A stretch of DNA of 64,000 nucleotides from Montifringilla adamsi (lineage: Eukaryota > Chordata > Aves > Passeriformes > Passeridae). Every line of letters begins with the position of its first letter. Position 1 is the first letter of the stretch. The notes under the pieces were generated by a model that had not been told where the DNA came from, ran no database searches, and saw only the letters and a list, made by a program, of their open reading frames with translations. A program made the translations under genes and the position numbers. This document shows positions 1 through 13,600 of this stretch, piece by piece. Location: assembly GCA_017590115.1 (NCBI GenBank), contig JAGGNK010008781.1, positions 7,853,371-7,917,370 of the forward strand. Direction: 5' to 3'.

Positions 1-869
1 TGTAAAGTTCATATGTAACAGGTCTCATCTTTAAAGGAACCAAGGAACGTAATACAAGATTAATTTGCTGTTGCTAAGCTAAGTTTGGTACGTGGTAGGC
101 AACACTGCATTTCAGTATTAGTATTTGTTCTGCCTTTCTCTTCTGCTTGAGGTAACTCTGTGCTTCTTGTTTTGGTGGAATGGAAAACCATTAAATGGCC
201 ATGCCAGCTCTGAATGATTTTTGACCTCATGTTATCAGCCAGTTCCGATGTGACAGGGTAATTTTTCCCCATGTAGTGCGTTGGTCCTGGCTGGACCCCA
301 GGCAAAGCCCCTCTCTCACTGCCCTCCTCAATTGAACAGGGGAGAGAAAATGTCACTGGGGGTTCATGGGTTGAGATAAGGGCCAGGAGAGATTTTCTTC
401 CTAGATATGTTATCCCAGCTGCCTTACCACCATTTCTGATTGTCCCAGCCTTGGCCAGCAGCATGTCCATCCTGGAGCCAGCTGGACACAATGGAAGCTT
501 CCAGCAGCTTCTCACAGAAGCCACCCCTGTAGCCCCCCACTACCAAAACCTGGCCACTCAACCCCAATACCAGCTTCCCTGGATTATTGTGGGTTCCTGA
601 CAGAGGCCATTCGGTGTGTCTGGTCAGGGAGTCCAATCCCCAAGTGCTGAACATTTGAACACTTACTCAGTTGTTGTTGGTAGGGTGGGAAAGTCTGTCT
701 TTACTAAACACAGCTTTTGCTGCGTGTCACCAACTCTGCCCGTGTGTGGGTAGAGAATCAGTGGAGCCCTTTTTGATTGCTTTTCAGGCTGGTGCATATC
801 CAACAGGGTCAGAGCCTTATTAACAAGAGGAATGTGCAGCCACAGACCAAAGAGATTCAGCGAGTGTAA

Positions 870-1215
870 CTAATTGATGCGTGGGGATTGTAGGTCATAT
901 CTGCCTGAGACACGCAGCGATGACAGAGAATGATTTAATTCGAAACAATCGGCGTGTTCCATCCGCGAGCTGCCACAGTGCCCCACTGACCTCCGTGGCG
1001 TCATCACCTCTGCCTGGGTATCCATAAAGGATGCTGCCCTTTGGGATCCCGCAGGAGCCAGTGCTGTCAGCTGACAGATGAGAGCGCGCGGGGCGGTGGG
1101 GCTGCTCGCTGCCGCAGGAAAGTAGGTCATGGCCAAAAGTAGCCTTGGCTGCCTTTGTGGAAGTGTGCCTGTGAGAGAGGAGTCAGCTGAGAAAAGAGCT
1201 CGCACGGTTTTTGCG
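870..1215. promoter_or_regulatory. CpG-rich intronic patch, candidate regulatory element
   Basis: About 20 CpG dinucleotides lie in 345 bp, while the surrounding intron is CpG-poor. The patch includes a CRE-like GGCGTCATCACC at about 996, a GAGCGCGCGGGGCGG cluster at about 1,083, and a perfect 14-bp palindrome (CTGTCAG and its reverse complement, 1064-1077) centred on an E-box CAGCTG. Homeodomain-type TAATTG and TTTAATTCG occur at its start. It could be an enhancer or an alternative promoter, but nothing in the sequence decides which. Confidence 0.35.
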
Positions 1216-2844
1216 TTTGTTTTTTTTTAGCCCTTCCTTGCTGTGGAGCAGCTGGCACTACGTGCCATGAAATGCGTCTGCTTTCCAGTATTTCTGCATA
1301 AAATATTTTTAGAAGGGAATATGCGGCTCTTATTTCTGCTTAAGGGAAGTGGCAGATGCTTGTGGCCTTTTCATTGTCATTAGGAATTTAGAATTTAATT
1401 AGATCAAGTGTTTTTAATAAACACTTTTTTTCCCCCTTGCTTTATTAACTGGAGCGTGGCTGAAACTGGATGGTGGGTGTGTGTCAGGGAAACTCAGGTT
1501 GAAAATAGTTTTGAACTTGAGCTATGTATGCAATATTTGTTCTCTCTTAAGCACTATTAATAATAAAAAATACATAAAAACAAGTACTTTAACTCATTTT
1601 AGGATTCATTCACTCCTGCTGTCTCTTCCCGTGAGGATCAGCGCCCATTTGTGGCATAACGGTCATTTCCATGGCAACAAACTGTGTGATGGTGCTTGGA
1701 AAGCTTTGACTTTTGATGGAGAAGAAATAAAAGGAGATTCACCCACGTGCAAGATAATCCTGTTTTCATGTGAAATGAAGAACTTGAGAGGAAAAAAATG
1801 ATATTACACAGTTTGCCTGTATCCTGTCCTTTTACACTTTCCTGGGTAATGTGTAGGTGTTTCAAAACTGAACCTCCTGGAAGTCCTGGTTTTGGACTCC
1901 CTCCTCTGTGGCTGCTCTGTGTGCAGTTGGCAGATCCTGTAGCCTGGTGTTGGGCACTGAGCAATCCTTTGTAGCGCATCATCATCTGGTTTTGCTGTTC
2001 TGAGGCTCCAAAGATTTTCTTTGACAAAACACTAAAATCCCCTTCTTGCCTTGCCACGCAAGCTGAAGGAGCTGCTCCAAAGGGCATGAGTTGACATACC
2101 AAGGTCACTTCTTCAAGAGAGGCCCGATAGAAAGCCAGCCTATGGCCATAAAAGTTTGTAATATTCATATAGCACTTCACTACAGAGTTCTCACTCCAGG
2201 CAGTATTTCAACTCCTGAATGACAATCACTGGTTTTTTATTTTTTGTTGTCATAAGACTGTGTCAGTGCTGGTCTCTGTGGGGAACAGATCCAGCATGAG
2301 CAGCTGATGCACCATGAGTAACTGAGGCTGAAAAATAACCTTTTTCCGTATTATGGAAAGATATGGCCTGAAATACCATACTATTTCCCTGGGCACGGAG
2401 TGAGAGTCCAAGGACTTGACAGCAGATGAAAAGTGCACTGCAGCTTTTGCTACCTTTAAAGTCTGCACAGCAGTTTCATCTGTCTTTTCTGTGAAATTTC
2501 TGTCAAGGTATAAATCTGAATCTTCAGTCATGCTAAACTCTTTCTTACAGACCTGTTTCCATTTTTCTTTAAAGATGCTCATGTGTTTTGGGCATAGCTC
2601 AGATCTGCCAGGAGGATAATTTAAGAACCTTTCTTGAAATTATCAAAGTTTCCAGTGGTTGTATTTCTAAAGAAGCTTTTTCTGAACCATAATTTTTGGG
2701 CTGTTGCACAACATGTGCACAGATGGATGCTGTTTTGTGTTAATAGTTGTTTAGGTTGAACAGATCTGTCCAGGATCAGATGTTCATTTTGGCAACTCTG
2801 CAGTTCCCCTACTACTTCTTTGATAAATTTGTTCTTGTAAGAAG

Positions 2845-2861
2845 ATAAATAAATAAATAAA
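2845..2861. repeat. ATAA microsatellite
   Basis: Four tandem ATAA units plus one base in intronic sequence. Confidence 0.85.
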
Positions 2862-4570
2862 GCTCTGCATTCACTTAGTCATTTCAGACTGCCATTGCCT
2901 TTGTTGTCCTTCTTTGTACCCCAGCAGTGGGCAGAGATTGGAGTGATTTGGGTGGTTTTTTTTGAGAATCCACTTAAGGAAAATCAGCGGTACTGGTCTT
3001 GTCACATAATTAAATATAACCGACCCTGGCCTCTTTTTTTCCCTTTCCATCTTATTCCTACTAGCTCTCATTGCTCTTCCTGCTAATGAATTAGAGAGAT
3101 GGTTACCTTTCTGGCAGCAAATGAGCCTGCCAGTTGGTTGAGAGCAATTTGAGAAGTGCCTTCCTATAAACTAATGAGTCCAGCTGTCATAACATGTACT
3201 CTGTAAACCAAGAATACGAATTTTGTTTAGGCACAGAAAGCCCACTAACTTAGTTTCACACTTTTCTTTATTGTTTTTTGCCATCATGATTGAAGCAGCA
3301 GTGTCGGCACCAGGGCTGGCAGATCTCTACTTGTAGCTGTTTATAAAGAGCTGTCTGGGTTATAAAAACCTCCCTAATCTCTTCAGGTGTGTGTTTTGAG
3401 AAGAGAACCAGTTGTTTCTTTTAAAAGGCTTGTGCTGTGTGTGCTTTTAAGAATCCATTTGGCTGTGAAACTGTCTCTGACAGCTGATACAATCAAAGGC
3501 TTTGTTTTTTAGAAGTCTCAGATCCTGACTCAGATTGCAGCTTGTTTCATCTCCAGCTGGGTGCCACAGTCAAGCACTACCTGACCATCCCAGTGGGCTG
3601 TGCTGGTGAGGTCACCCAGGTTGTGATGTGTCCTGTCTTGCCAGTGATGTACCCAAATCACACACTGATCCCATGGAATGACTGGGGGCCTGGCATGTTA
3701 CTGAAGGCTCACTGTTGTTTTGGGTGTGTGTGCAGCTTCCATGTCTTAGGGAAGGCTGCAGGACAGGAGCAGCCTGATTGTCCAGAAATGTTTGCCAGCC
3801 CTACAGTTCTTCTCTTCCCATCTCAGAAAACCCTTCCAGAGAGAGGGCAGCAGAAGAATGCCATAGACATGCTTCTGATGAACTGTGGGAAAGCAGGAAT
3901 AGCTTAGTTTGCAGTGTCCTCTCTAGAGCAGGAGAACGCTATCCCAGCCTTGGCTGTCACCTCAGTTCCCTGTTCAGTGGAATTGTTACCTGGAGGTTAA
4001 GTGGCTGAAAATCCCTCCTGGGACTCCCTTTGTTACCCCAGGTGCCTCTCCAGAGAACTTGTGCTTCCATTTCTCTTCATTATTGCTGGCTGTCATGTGA
4101 GCTCTGCTGCACATTTCCTGAGTAAAAGGAAAATTGCAGTTATTTCAGAAAAGACATCGAGCTTGATTGTCAAAATGGTTTGCTGTCTTTATGACTTTCA
4201 TCAGAGGTCCCTGCTGAATTGTCCCTTCTGATCAGTGGCAATGATCTTTGCGTCTTAGCTTTTCATGACAGCTCCCCTTTCAGTCTGTGCTGAGAGTTGT
4301 GCAACTCCTTGAACTTATTCCCCATGGTTAGCACCGTCCTGTGTCAAATAGAGCCCTGTAAACAAATGTATCCCAGTTCTCAGGCTCCCTGAGCCTTGTT
4401 TTTGTGGTCTGTGACTTGAATTCCCAGGATTCTGATAATTCAGACAACCTGCAATAGATTATCAATAAATTATGTACTCCTGAAGTCATAACAGTGATGT
4501 TACAGTTTCCTTTTATTTCCATGGTTACATGCTGTTGTGATTAATCTTTTTAATGCTTTATTTTCTTTAG

Positions 4571-4622
4571 AAACTAGATGCCAAATCACTTATAAAGCTG
4601 AATTTTGCTAAAAACAGTGAAG
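4571..4622 (+). CDS. PPIL2: PPIL2 window exon 1: end of U-box
   Basis: This 52-nt exon starts in phase 0 after the acceptor TTTCTTTAG and ends in phase 1 at donor GTAAGT. It encodes [17 protein letters not shown] plus the first base of a Gly codon. The human equivalent follows the NPSNGE of the U-box, so this exon carries the last part of the U-box. The preceding exon is not in the window. Confidence 0.95.
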
Positions 4623-7600
4623 GTAAGTGCAGTAATTTTCTGTGGTGGTGTTTTGTTGGGTTTTTTTTTTTTTCCTTAATGAGTGCTTTAATAAATTCTG
4701 TCTTGTCTTACTCATGGTGAACTTAAGTAGTTTGTGTTCTCTGTCATGTTTTTTTTTTTGAGTAGAATAATTGCTTCTTGCGAGTGATATGTTTACCTTC
4801 AAAGTTCCATTTCTGTTTTTCTTTACACTGGGGAGCTGTAAATTATTCAGCAATTTCACTTTACTATAGATGCTACTGCACTAAGGTACTGTTTACTTTA
4901 AGGAAAGAATCAGAAAAAGTGAAATTTCTGTAATGTTATCTTATTTCCAACTTGCCTGTGGCAATATTTGATGTTCACTTGGTTTTGAACAGCTTTTTGT
5001 TTATAAAAGGGATTAGACTTAAATAAACACGTGGGATTTTATGAATAGAAGCACACAAGACAGCTGTCTCGAGTTTTATTTTTGCAAGATATAAAATCAG
5101 CCTCCTAAGAGAGCATGGTAGGAACAAAAGAGAAGAGTGGAGATGAATTTATCTTCTACGAAGCAGATAGTGATTTCTTTGAAATGAAAATGGCTTAGAT
5201 TAGGTGGGAATAAAGTTCTGGAGTGTCTATCTCCTTATCTTACCAAAATCTGTGGATTACAAGTTTTTTTCTGTAGCTGATGGATTTCTTCTGTGCCTTG
5301 TGTTCCATCTGTCTCAAGAGCAGGGTGTTAAAAATTGATCAATAGTCAGTGTGGCCAAAGCTTTTGGAAGATACCATGACATTGTGCTTTCCCTAAAGAA
5401 GTCCAGCTCACAATGCTGGGGTGGAATGACAACAGCCATAGAGTCTTAGAAGCCTTTTCCTTAAAAAGATTCATTCTGTGTCATTAACCAATCAAGGGAA
5501 AATGCAACAAAAGACAAAAATTAAATGTTGCATTTCTGTCTGTCAGCGAAGTTTTCTCTAAACATGGAATGGTTGTAGGATCCTCTCTGTTCACATATAA
5601 ATGTGATATAAAAGATCTTTGGGCATTACAGTTTCTCACATTTAGTGATCAATTATGAGTTGAGTCCTTTCTATCCAGATCATGTGTGTGCCCTCAGCAG
5701 TTTTGCTTTTCCTAGAACTGGGAATAGGGTGACTTGTTCTTTTGTTCAAAGCTGGAACAAGGCTTCACATTTTACCAGTGTGTTTCTGTATCCATCACTT
5801 GGGCACTTGTGAAAATCCCTTTCTAAACTTCTTGAGTTTCAGTCCCTTGTGGCAATGGCTTTCCTTCAGCCCTGGTGGCATTAACAAGTGTCCTCATCTT
5901 TGATTGTGCAGGGGGGCAGAGCTGCCTCTGGTGGCACAGGGAGGGGTCAGTCTCTGCAGGTGTTTGTCTCCCCTGTCCCTGCAGGTCCTGAGAGCAGCCT
6001 GTTCTGGCCTCCCTGCTGGTTTTGATTTTCAAATGGTAATTAAGAAAAAAAGAACTAAATAGGCCCAACTTATTTAAAAAATCTCACTCAAACCCCCAGG
6101 TCTAGCAAACTGATCAGGTATTAATAACCTTTTTCGAGCTGCTTTCTGTTGAGATTATCCAGACATTTTTTTTTCCTCCTGTGTTGCCTCCCATCAGTTT
6201 GCTTGCTGTTGACTTGCTTAATATTTATGCTGACCCTCCTGGGAAAATTCACAGCTTGATTAGAGCAGAAGCTGGGTTCCTTACTGAGTAACGTGTTCAG
6301 ATTTAATGGCATTCTGCTTGCCACATTTGAATACAAAATGCTCTCCTCTGCTTCAAGCACAACAGCTGTTGTGTATGTTTCTGTAGGCTATAAGCTAAAC
6401 TTTTATTCCTGGGAACAAGAGTGATACAGAGCAATGGACACATTACAAGGTTCATGTTTTCAATAGATCTTTGATTACAATAGTAACAATTACATTGTGG
6501 TATTTCATAAATATCAAGCAAGTTGGACAAAGTTCTGTGTTAGAAAATTGAAGGCAATAGATTTCAAAACTGCATTTTCCTTGCTAGTTTTTTAGCTCTC
6601 CTAACTGTTACTTTTTCTAGAACTTTTTCTGTCGCTGGAAAATCAAAATGTTATTAAAACACCATTAAATACCCACTGAAGTTACATTTTATATTAAAAA
6701 TTCATGTAAATATCATCCACAGAGATCAGGAAAATTAGGTATTTCAAAACAGTTACAGGTTTTGATGTGAAATGTATGCTATTTTTCCCTCTGTCAGGCA
6801 AGTACCACTGTCCAGTGCTCTTTACTGTATTTACCAATAACTCCCATATTGTGGCCATCAAGACTACTGGAAATGTGTTTGCCTATGAGGTAGGTTCTCT
6901 GTTGCATTTCATTGTTAATATTTTGTACTTGATGTATTTCATTCAAAATCACAAAATGTTTTAGAAAAACAAGTAAATTTTGTTCTTGTTTTACAGCCAG
7001 GGAAATTAAAGGAGAGGAGATAGACTGACTTCATAAATTGTTGTCCATCTTTAGCCTTCAAAATAGGAACAATTTTAGAATATGAATTAAATTGTATTTC
7101 TAAAACCTTTTCTTAAGTTAATCTGCATGTACCGAATCTTGTGTTTCAAAATGAGCAGCTTTTATATGCTTCTCAGTTGAATTAATAGATAAATTTTCTG
7201 TTGTCTTCTTTCTCATACAGTGTCATCACAAAAACACAAGTTGACTCATTTCTATTTCTATATCAGTGAATAAAAAAGAGCGTTTTAGCTGGAGCTGGAG
7301 GAATAGGAGAAAGAATGCCTTAATGGACACTTAAACTGCATTTTTATTCGTGTTTTGTGAACATTTATGTAAACCCAAGTGGAATTTTAATCGTGACTTC
7401 TTTGCATAGTCCTTACTGTAAAAGCAAGACTTATTCGTTTTTTCAGTAGCAAATAAATCCTTCAATTAATGAATCCATGTCCAGTGTTGTAAAAAGTCTG
7501 AACACTGGAACATCTTTTTGAATTCTGATGGGATATTCAGATACTGAGGGAGGAACAGAGTGAAACCATTGCAATCAAGGAAGAGGTTGAATTCACCATG

Positions 7601-10600
7601 GTTTTGAAAACTTGCTCTGATGTAGTGAGGCTGACCTTACCTGTGACAGCAGTCTAGATCAGGTTAAAATAGAAAGTATTTTCTGTTCTTTCTGCAAGCA
7701 GGATTCTTTGGCTGCTGGGGTTAACAGGCACGGATGAATTTAAGAGTGGTCTTTGTTAAACCCTGGTCAGTACTGCAGGACTCTTCTCTTTGCTGCAGTT
7801 TGCAATACTGGGCTTCCTGAATGGGCTGTGCCAAGAGGATTTGTGCCCCATGTAGTACCACATAGAGTAACAGCAGTTACTGGTTTATTATAAGCATGCA
7901 ATTAATTTATGGACTTCTGGAGGTTCTGGGACATTATCACTTCCATCTGAGAACCACAGAGGACATTTGGGTAAATAAGATAGCTTCAGGGGTCTTCTGC
8001 AGATAAGAGCTTAGAAAAGTGAAATCAAGATTTTTTTTTTTTTTAATTTTGGCAGTACTTTTATTATTAATTTGGTTTGAATGATATACATAACTATGGA
8101 ATGGAGACTGCAAGGTTCTTCTTAAAAAAACAACCCAGCAAACCACACAAAACTGTCAAGTTTTGTAAGGATGAGAGACAAAAGCTTCTCATTTGTTAAA
8201 GCCCCCATTGAAAATATTGCAGCTGCCAGTTGAGAATGAGAGTGAAATTGTTTTCTTTATGATTTGGTCTTCAACATTTTATTGATATCACCTATTTGCT
8301 TGTAATATTTACACAAAAGAATCAGATTTTTGATATCTGTGTCTTTTGTCTGGCTGTTAGGCAGTTGAGCAGCTGAACATAAAACCAAAGAGCTACAAGG
8401 ATCTCCTGACAGATGAGCCCTTCACTCGGCAAGACATTGTCACGCTGCAGGTGAACTTTTCTCTGTTACACCTTATCCCTTACAGGGTTTTATTTTGCAG
8501 AGGGTGAAATGCTGCTGTGTACACTCTTCTAGCAGGAAACTAGAGTAGCTGAACAGAGAAACTTCACTGTATTGTCTTTGTTATCCACATGAGCCACAAA
8601 GATTCTATGTCACACAATCTGGACGAGACCACACGGTCTGTGGTATCAAAAGAAACAATGTTTAGAATGTAAAGTATTTAAACTTTTAGGAATTTGACAT
8701 GTTACATTAAGACTGAAGTGGATTGTCCATCTTACTCTTCCAAAGATGTATACAAGAGTCAAAGGTTCAGAAAAGTGTTTTCCATGGAACATTTCTCTAA
8801 ATGTAGAGTAAGGCAGCAAATCAGAGGACTTTCTCTTAATTGCTTGTTTTGAATGTTTTGTTTCTTAGTAGATACCAATGTTGGTTCCTTGCTGATTTTA
8901 AGAAAATCAAAACCTAAATTAAAATAGCATTGTGAATTTTACAGTGTGAAAGATAGTTATTTACAGATGAAGTTTAGTATCAAAAGATCTAAAACTTTTG
9001 TTTAAAAGCAGGTGCTTTGAAGCTTACATAATTTCAAAACGGGGGAAAAAAGATTCCTGGTTCATTATTATTGAAACCTTGAGTTAGTATGCATCTCATG
9101 AACACTTAATTGCCACTAGCCAAGACCAATACAGTCTAATTCAAATAGAAGAATATTTTTCATTTATGTCTAAATTTAAATAAAGTGTTACCCTTCTTCC
9201 CTACTCCCCAGTGCTTAACAGCATGTTTTTAAATATTTTTCCTCTGTTCCTTTGGGCTTGTTGGTGTTTAAGCTAATGCAACAAAGTAAAATGTTTTTAT
9301 TCCAACGGATGCAAAAAATACAGCTTTTTTTCTGATTGAAAGCTCCCAACAGGATGTTATTTCTGTCTAACTGCATGGTTGCTAATGGATTTGGAAAAGT
9401 AAAAAAAGACAAGTGTCTAAAAATGTGTCTGTGCACCCATATGGAAAACCAAGTTATTTTGAACAAACAATTGAAATGTGCAGTCACTAAAAAATATTTT
9501 GGTATGTTTTGTAGGATTGGAATTGAATGTATGTATAAAGAGTGTGTTCTTGTTACTTGCCTAGCTTTGATTTTTCACAGCTGCTCTACTCCTCTAAATC
9601 TCAAAGTGCAGCATCTAAAAATTTAGTTGTTGCCTCTGTGAGTTTTTATCAGTATTTTTCATCTTCATTCTTGACATGTTGCGTTCCTGTCTTGCTTGGA
9701 GGAATATGTCTAATATGAAACTAAGTAGATTCTGATAGCTGTGCAGTCCAAGGTCACAGCCACACATGCCCTGCACCTCTCCCACCTCCATTTAGGGTGG
9801 CATTCATAATGTGTGAGTAGATTTGATCCTCTTAAGTAAACAGTTCATTGTGGATGGCTGTTAACTGCTGCAGTGTACAGTCTTGTGCTACACTTTTCTT
9901 AAATAAGTCTAGAAATAGCAAGGACACCCCCATCTTGGAATTGGACTGCAAGAGAGTTGACCATCTGAATGCCGTTGACCAGATAAAGTTTGACCTTTTA
10001 CCAGATCAGCTTATAAATTTTTTTAAAATTATTTTTAACAGTCTAAAATGGCTTCAGGCTGTTGAAGGAGAAGTAAGAGCCATTGGCTGCACTGCACAAC
10101 ACCCACTGCAAACCTGCACGTAGAGCTTGATTTCTCCTATTCAAATTCTGCCCTACCCTGACTTGCTTTGTTGAGGCCAGGATTCAACCTGAAGTGGCAT
10201 GACTAGCCTGGGTTTTAGAATTGCTTAAGTAGATGTGGTAGAGAAATGAGTTGTTATTTTCTCAGAGTGTTTTCTTCATATCAATTATTGAAAGACAGAC
10301 CGATGTCTCCTCTATGAGCTCTCTTGTTGACAACACTGCAGGCAGCGTGGTGGCTTCAGGCTTCACACTGCCAAGCTCCACCACCTGTGGCTCTGTTTCT
10401 TAGCCAGAGTTCATGACTGCAATCTGTTGTGTTTCAGAGCTCTACCCCAATTCCTCCTTCTCTTAAAAACCTTTCAGTTCTGTGTTGAAATTTATCACTT
10501 CGTTGTTTTCTCATTCCCCCATGTAAATTGAGTGCTGTGGTATCCAAGAGAGCTGGAATTGAGACTGCATTGGTATCACTGACCCTGCTGTTTGGCAAAA

Positions 10601-13600
10601 AAGTAGATATAAAGGAAGTTGCTATAAAAAACATTCTTTGCTTTGCAAATAACAGCTGAATAGGGCTGTCTGTAATAGCCATGTTCAGCAATAGATAATA
10701 GCATTTCCAGAGGCTGACTCTGAGTGTCCTAGGAAACAGAGGGGGTACCTGTGTTTGGTAGTGAAACACAACATGATAAGTGGAAAATATGAATTACGTA
10801 TATTTACAGATTATTTGTATGATCACATTTTTCCTTATTGATACATAAAGGACAAGCCTACATCTGCTTGGATTTTACCAGAATAGTAATTGACCGCAAA
10901 CTTGGCTTCTCTCTCCTAACATATACAAGTAAAAACAAAACAAGAAAGATTTGCTCTTTTCAGAGGAGGCAGAATTGCATAATATGCTTTTCCTGTTCTT
11001 GGTGCTAAACATTATTCAAACACGAGTTGTAATCCACCCTGTTATCTTTTCTGCTAAGCACCATCTCATCTGGTTGCTGTGAATCTAGTAGCAGTTATTT
11101 ATGTGCTGTTTACTTGTTAAAAAGGACAACTTTTTTTTAATTCTAAACTAAAAAAAGCAGAATCACAGCTTCAGTTGTTAATAATACTGTGTTAGGTCTA
11201 TGATGTGCTTCTCTTTTAAAGGAATCCGCAGTGCTTCCTACGCGTAGTCCATATACAGAAATTACTTTTTCCCCTGTTGAAATGCAAATGTCCTGGGGTG
11301 GAGCATGGCAGTTTTTCATCAGCATATGGCCATATTATCCAGCCAGTCAGGGCAGGAGGTAAAGAGTAATACCATATCCTGGTGTGCAAGATACATTAGC
11401 AGTACTGGAATGGAGCTATTCAGGTGGAAGATGTCATGGATTCTAGTTTAGGATTTTACTGATGATGACAGAAATGCACATGACACATTATTCCATATGA
11501 TACCCTCCCTAGATACAGCACTCCCAGTATGACTGGGTTTTTAGACTGTAGCTCTTTACGCTAAAGTTTAAATTTCCTTGTCTTAGCTTTGTGATCTTGC
11601 TACAAACTCAAGTCAAGCTTTCCATCTTCTGCAGTGCAGGTCTTATATTTTTCCAAGTTTCTCTCTCCTTATCATTATTTCAGATAATTTCTCTCCCAAC
11701 TTTACTGGTTCATATCTCTTTTAAATAGAATTTGCTGTTGCATGTTGTCTATGTTTCTCAACTTTAAACCCACTTACATTCTTTTCCTTGATGATGATCA
11801 GCTCAGCCTAACTCAGCATCCCTTGAAATGTCATGAGTGTGTTCCCAGCTGACAGACAACTTGAATATTGTAGGATTAATTAGTTACTCTTAATGGGAAA
11901 GGCAGGATGTAAAGCACTTGAAGATCTGGGGACAGGGTGTCTGTAATGGAATAGCTGATATTGTTAACACTTGTTTGCAATGTTCTTACCTCCCTCTTCT
12001 GCTTGCCATTCTGGTACATTGCTGTTCACATTTCAATTGGTTCACCATTTTGCAATTGGTTTCAAGGTAGGATTGAGCACAGCTTTTGAAACAATAGTGC
12101 ATTAGACCTCAATTCAGATCTAGGTAGTTCTTCCAGTCTTATGTTTTACAGGTTTTCAGCTAGTATTCAGTCTAAATGTTTAACCTAAGTTGAGATTATC
12201 TTCCAAGTAAATTTTTGGGGGATTTACTGCTAGATCTCAATGTCTGCTGTCAAATCTTTATGACAAAATCTGGTAGAAATTACTGTTAATTAGTCTGAAT
12301 GTAAATACCATGTGTGTTTCAATCCTATATTATGCAAATTACTCTTTGTGTAATAATGTGGAACTTAAAATGGTGAGCATAAGACCAGGCAGGCTGAAGC
12401 AAGTGTCTGCCCCAGCTCAAGCTGGAGAGAGGAGCAGGGTCAGGTTGTGCTTTGCTGGATACAGGAGTGGACTTCCCATCCCAGCAAGTGTGAGAGGTCC
12501 TGAGGAGATCAAAGTAAGAATGCTGAAATACCCAGCTTTCACATCCCCTTTGATAGCACCCTGTCCATTTATCATGCTCCACTGTGACTCTATTCACAAA
12601 CAAGAGACAAACTTCAGTTTGTGAGGATGCAGCAGAAATTACTCCTGCTCTGGAAACTCCTCAAAGCTATTGCTGAGCTGTGTGCTGGCAGGGGATTTAA
12701 TGAGAAGTGTGGCTGTGCTCAGTGGCAGTGCTGCAGGTGACGCAGAGGCACATGTGGGGGTTCCTCCTTGCCCAGGGAATTGCAGTAAAGCCCCTGCCCT
12801 GCTGTGCCAGGGGTAGCAGGCACAGTGCTCTGGCAGCAGCCTGCAGAGAGCCTTCCCTGGTAGATGCAGGCTAACAAATGCATCTTTGCACTGCAGAAAT
12901 GGAGGGAGGAAGAGAAGAAAACACCAAGTCTGGGTAAATGCTAACAGGTTTGCTGCTGTTAAAGGGGAAAAAAGCCTCGTAGTGTTATGTGCTTCCTTCT
13001 GTCAGTTTTATTGTTTCTATATAACCTAATCAGCTGTGGACAAGACATGGCTCCCAACAAGCTGTTAAACACCGCTGACATTTGTGGCAGGAAGCGCAGC
13101 TAATGAGCAGAACTGGAGGTAGCTGAGCTGCACACTGTTAATTGATATTTCACTCCTCAGCTATTCCTCATTTGCTCTTTGCATGACAGAAGGTCAGAGC
13201 AGATTTCCTCACAGTTGTGGGTGAGGTCTCTGTGAGGGAGAATCCTGCACCAATGGACGTGCAGAGTAGCAGGTAAAAAGTGGGGCATGGTTGGCATATG
13301 AGGCTGACAGTCCTGAGCATAATTAGGGATGCAGCATGGCCAACCAAATGGTGAGAGAAATCAGAACTCAAAGAAATCACACAGTCTAAACCTGCTGGTT
13401 TTAACCTGCTTTTTGGGGGCTTCTATGTGGCGCATGAAAGTAGCAGAGTTCAAGCTGTTTCCCTAGGTAGGTAAAACCAGAAAATGACTGGGAAAAAACA
13501 AGTGGAATAAAACTTGAGATAACCTGTTTTCAGAGCTCAGCTTTCAGGAAAACATTAAATATGAGATTTTTAATAGTGATGATAGTTAGCAACCCTTTGA

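Larger units (their letters stand above)
1..4570 (+). other. Intron upstream of PPIL2 window exon 1 (3' part)
   Basis: No exon could be matched to the N-terminus or U-box core of PPIL2 (FDHCSLSLQPF...NPSNGE in human), so this is taken as intron. It holds a CpG-rich patch at 870-1215 and a short ATAA run at 2845-2861. The rest shows nothing recognisable. Confidence 0.7.

Noticed and set aside
1638..2180. 180-codon open frame on the minus strand
   Set aside because: No domain or family recognised, compositionally like surrounding intron, no splice or promoter context. It could only be rescued by a database hit, which I cannot run.
1..4570. Possible miR-130b/301b precursors, which lie near the 5' end of PPIL2 in human
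   Set aside because: The mature sequences (CAGUGCAAU seed families) were not found. They would be upstream of the window.
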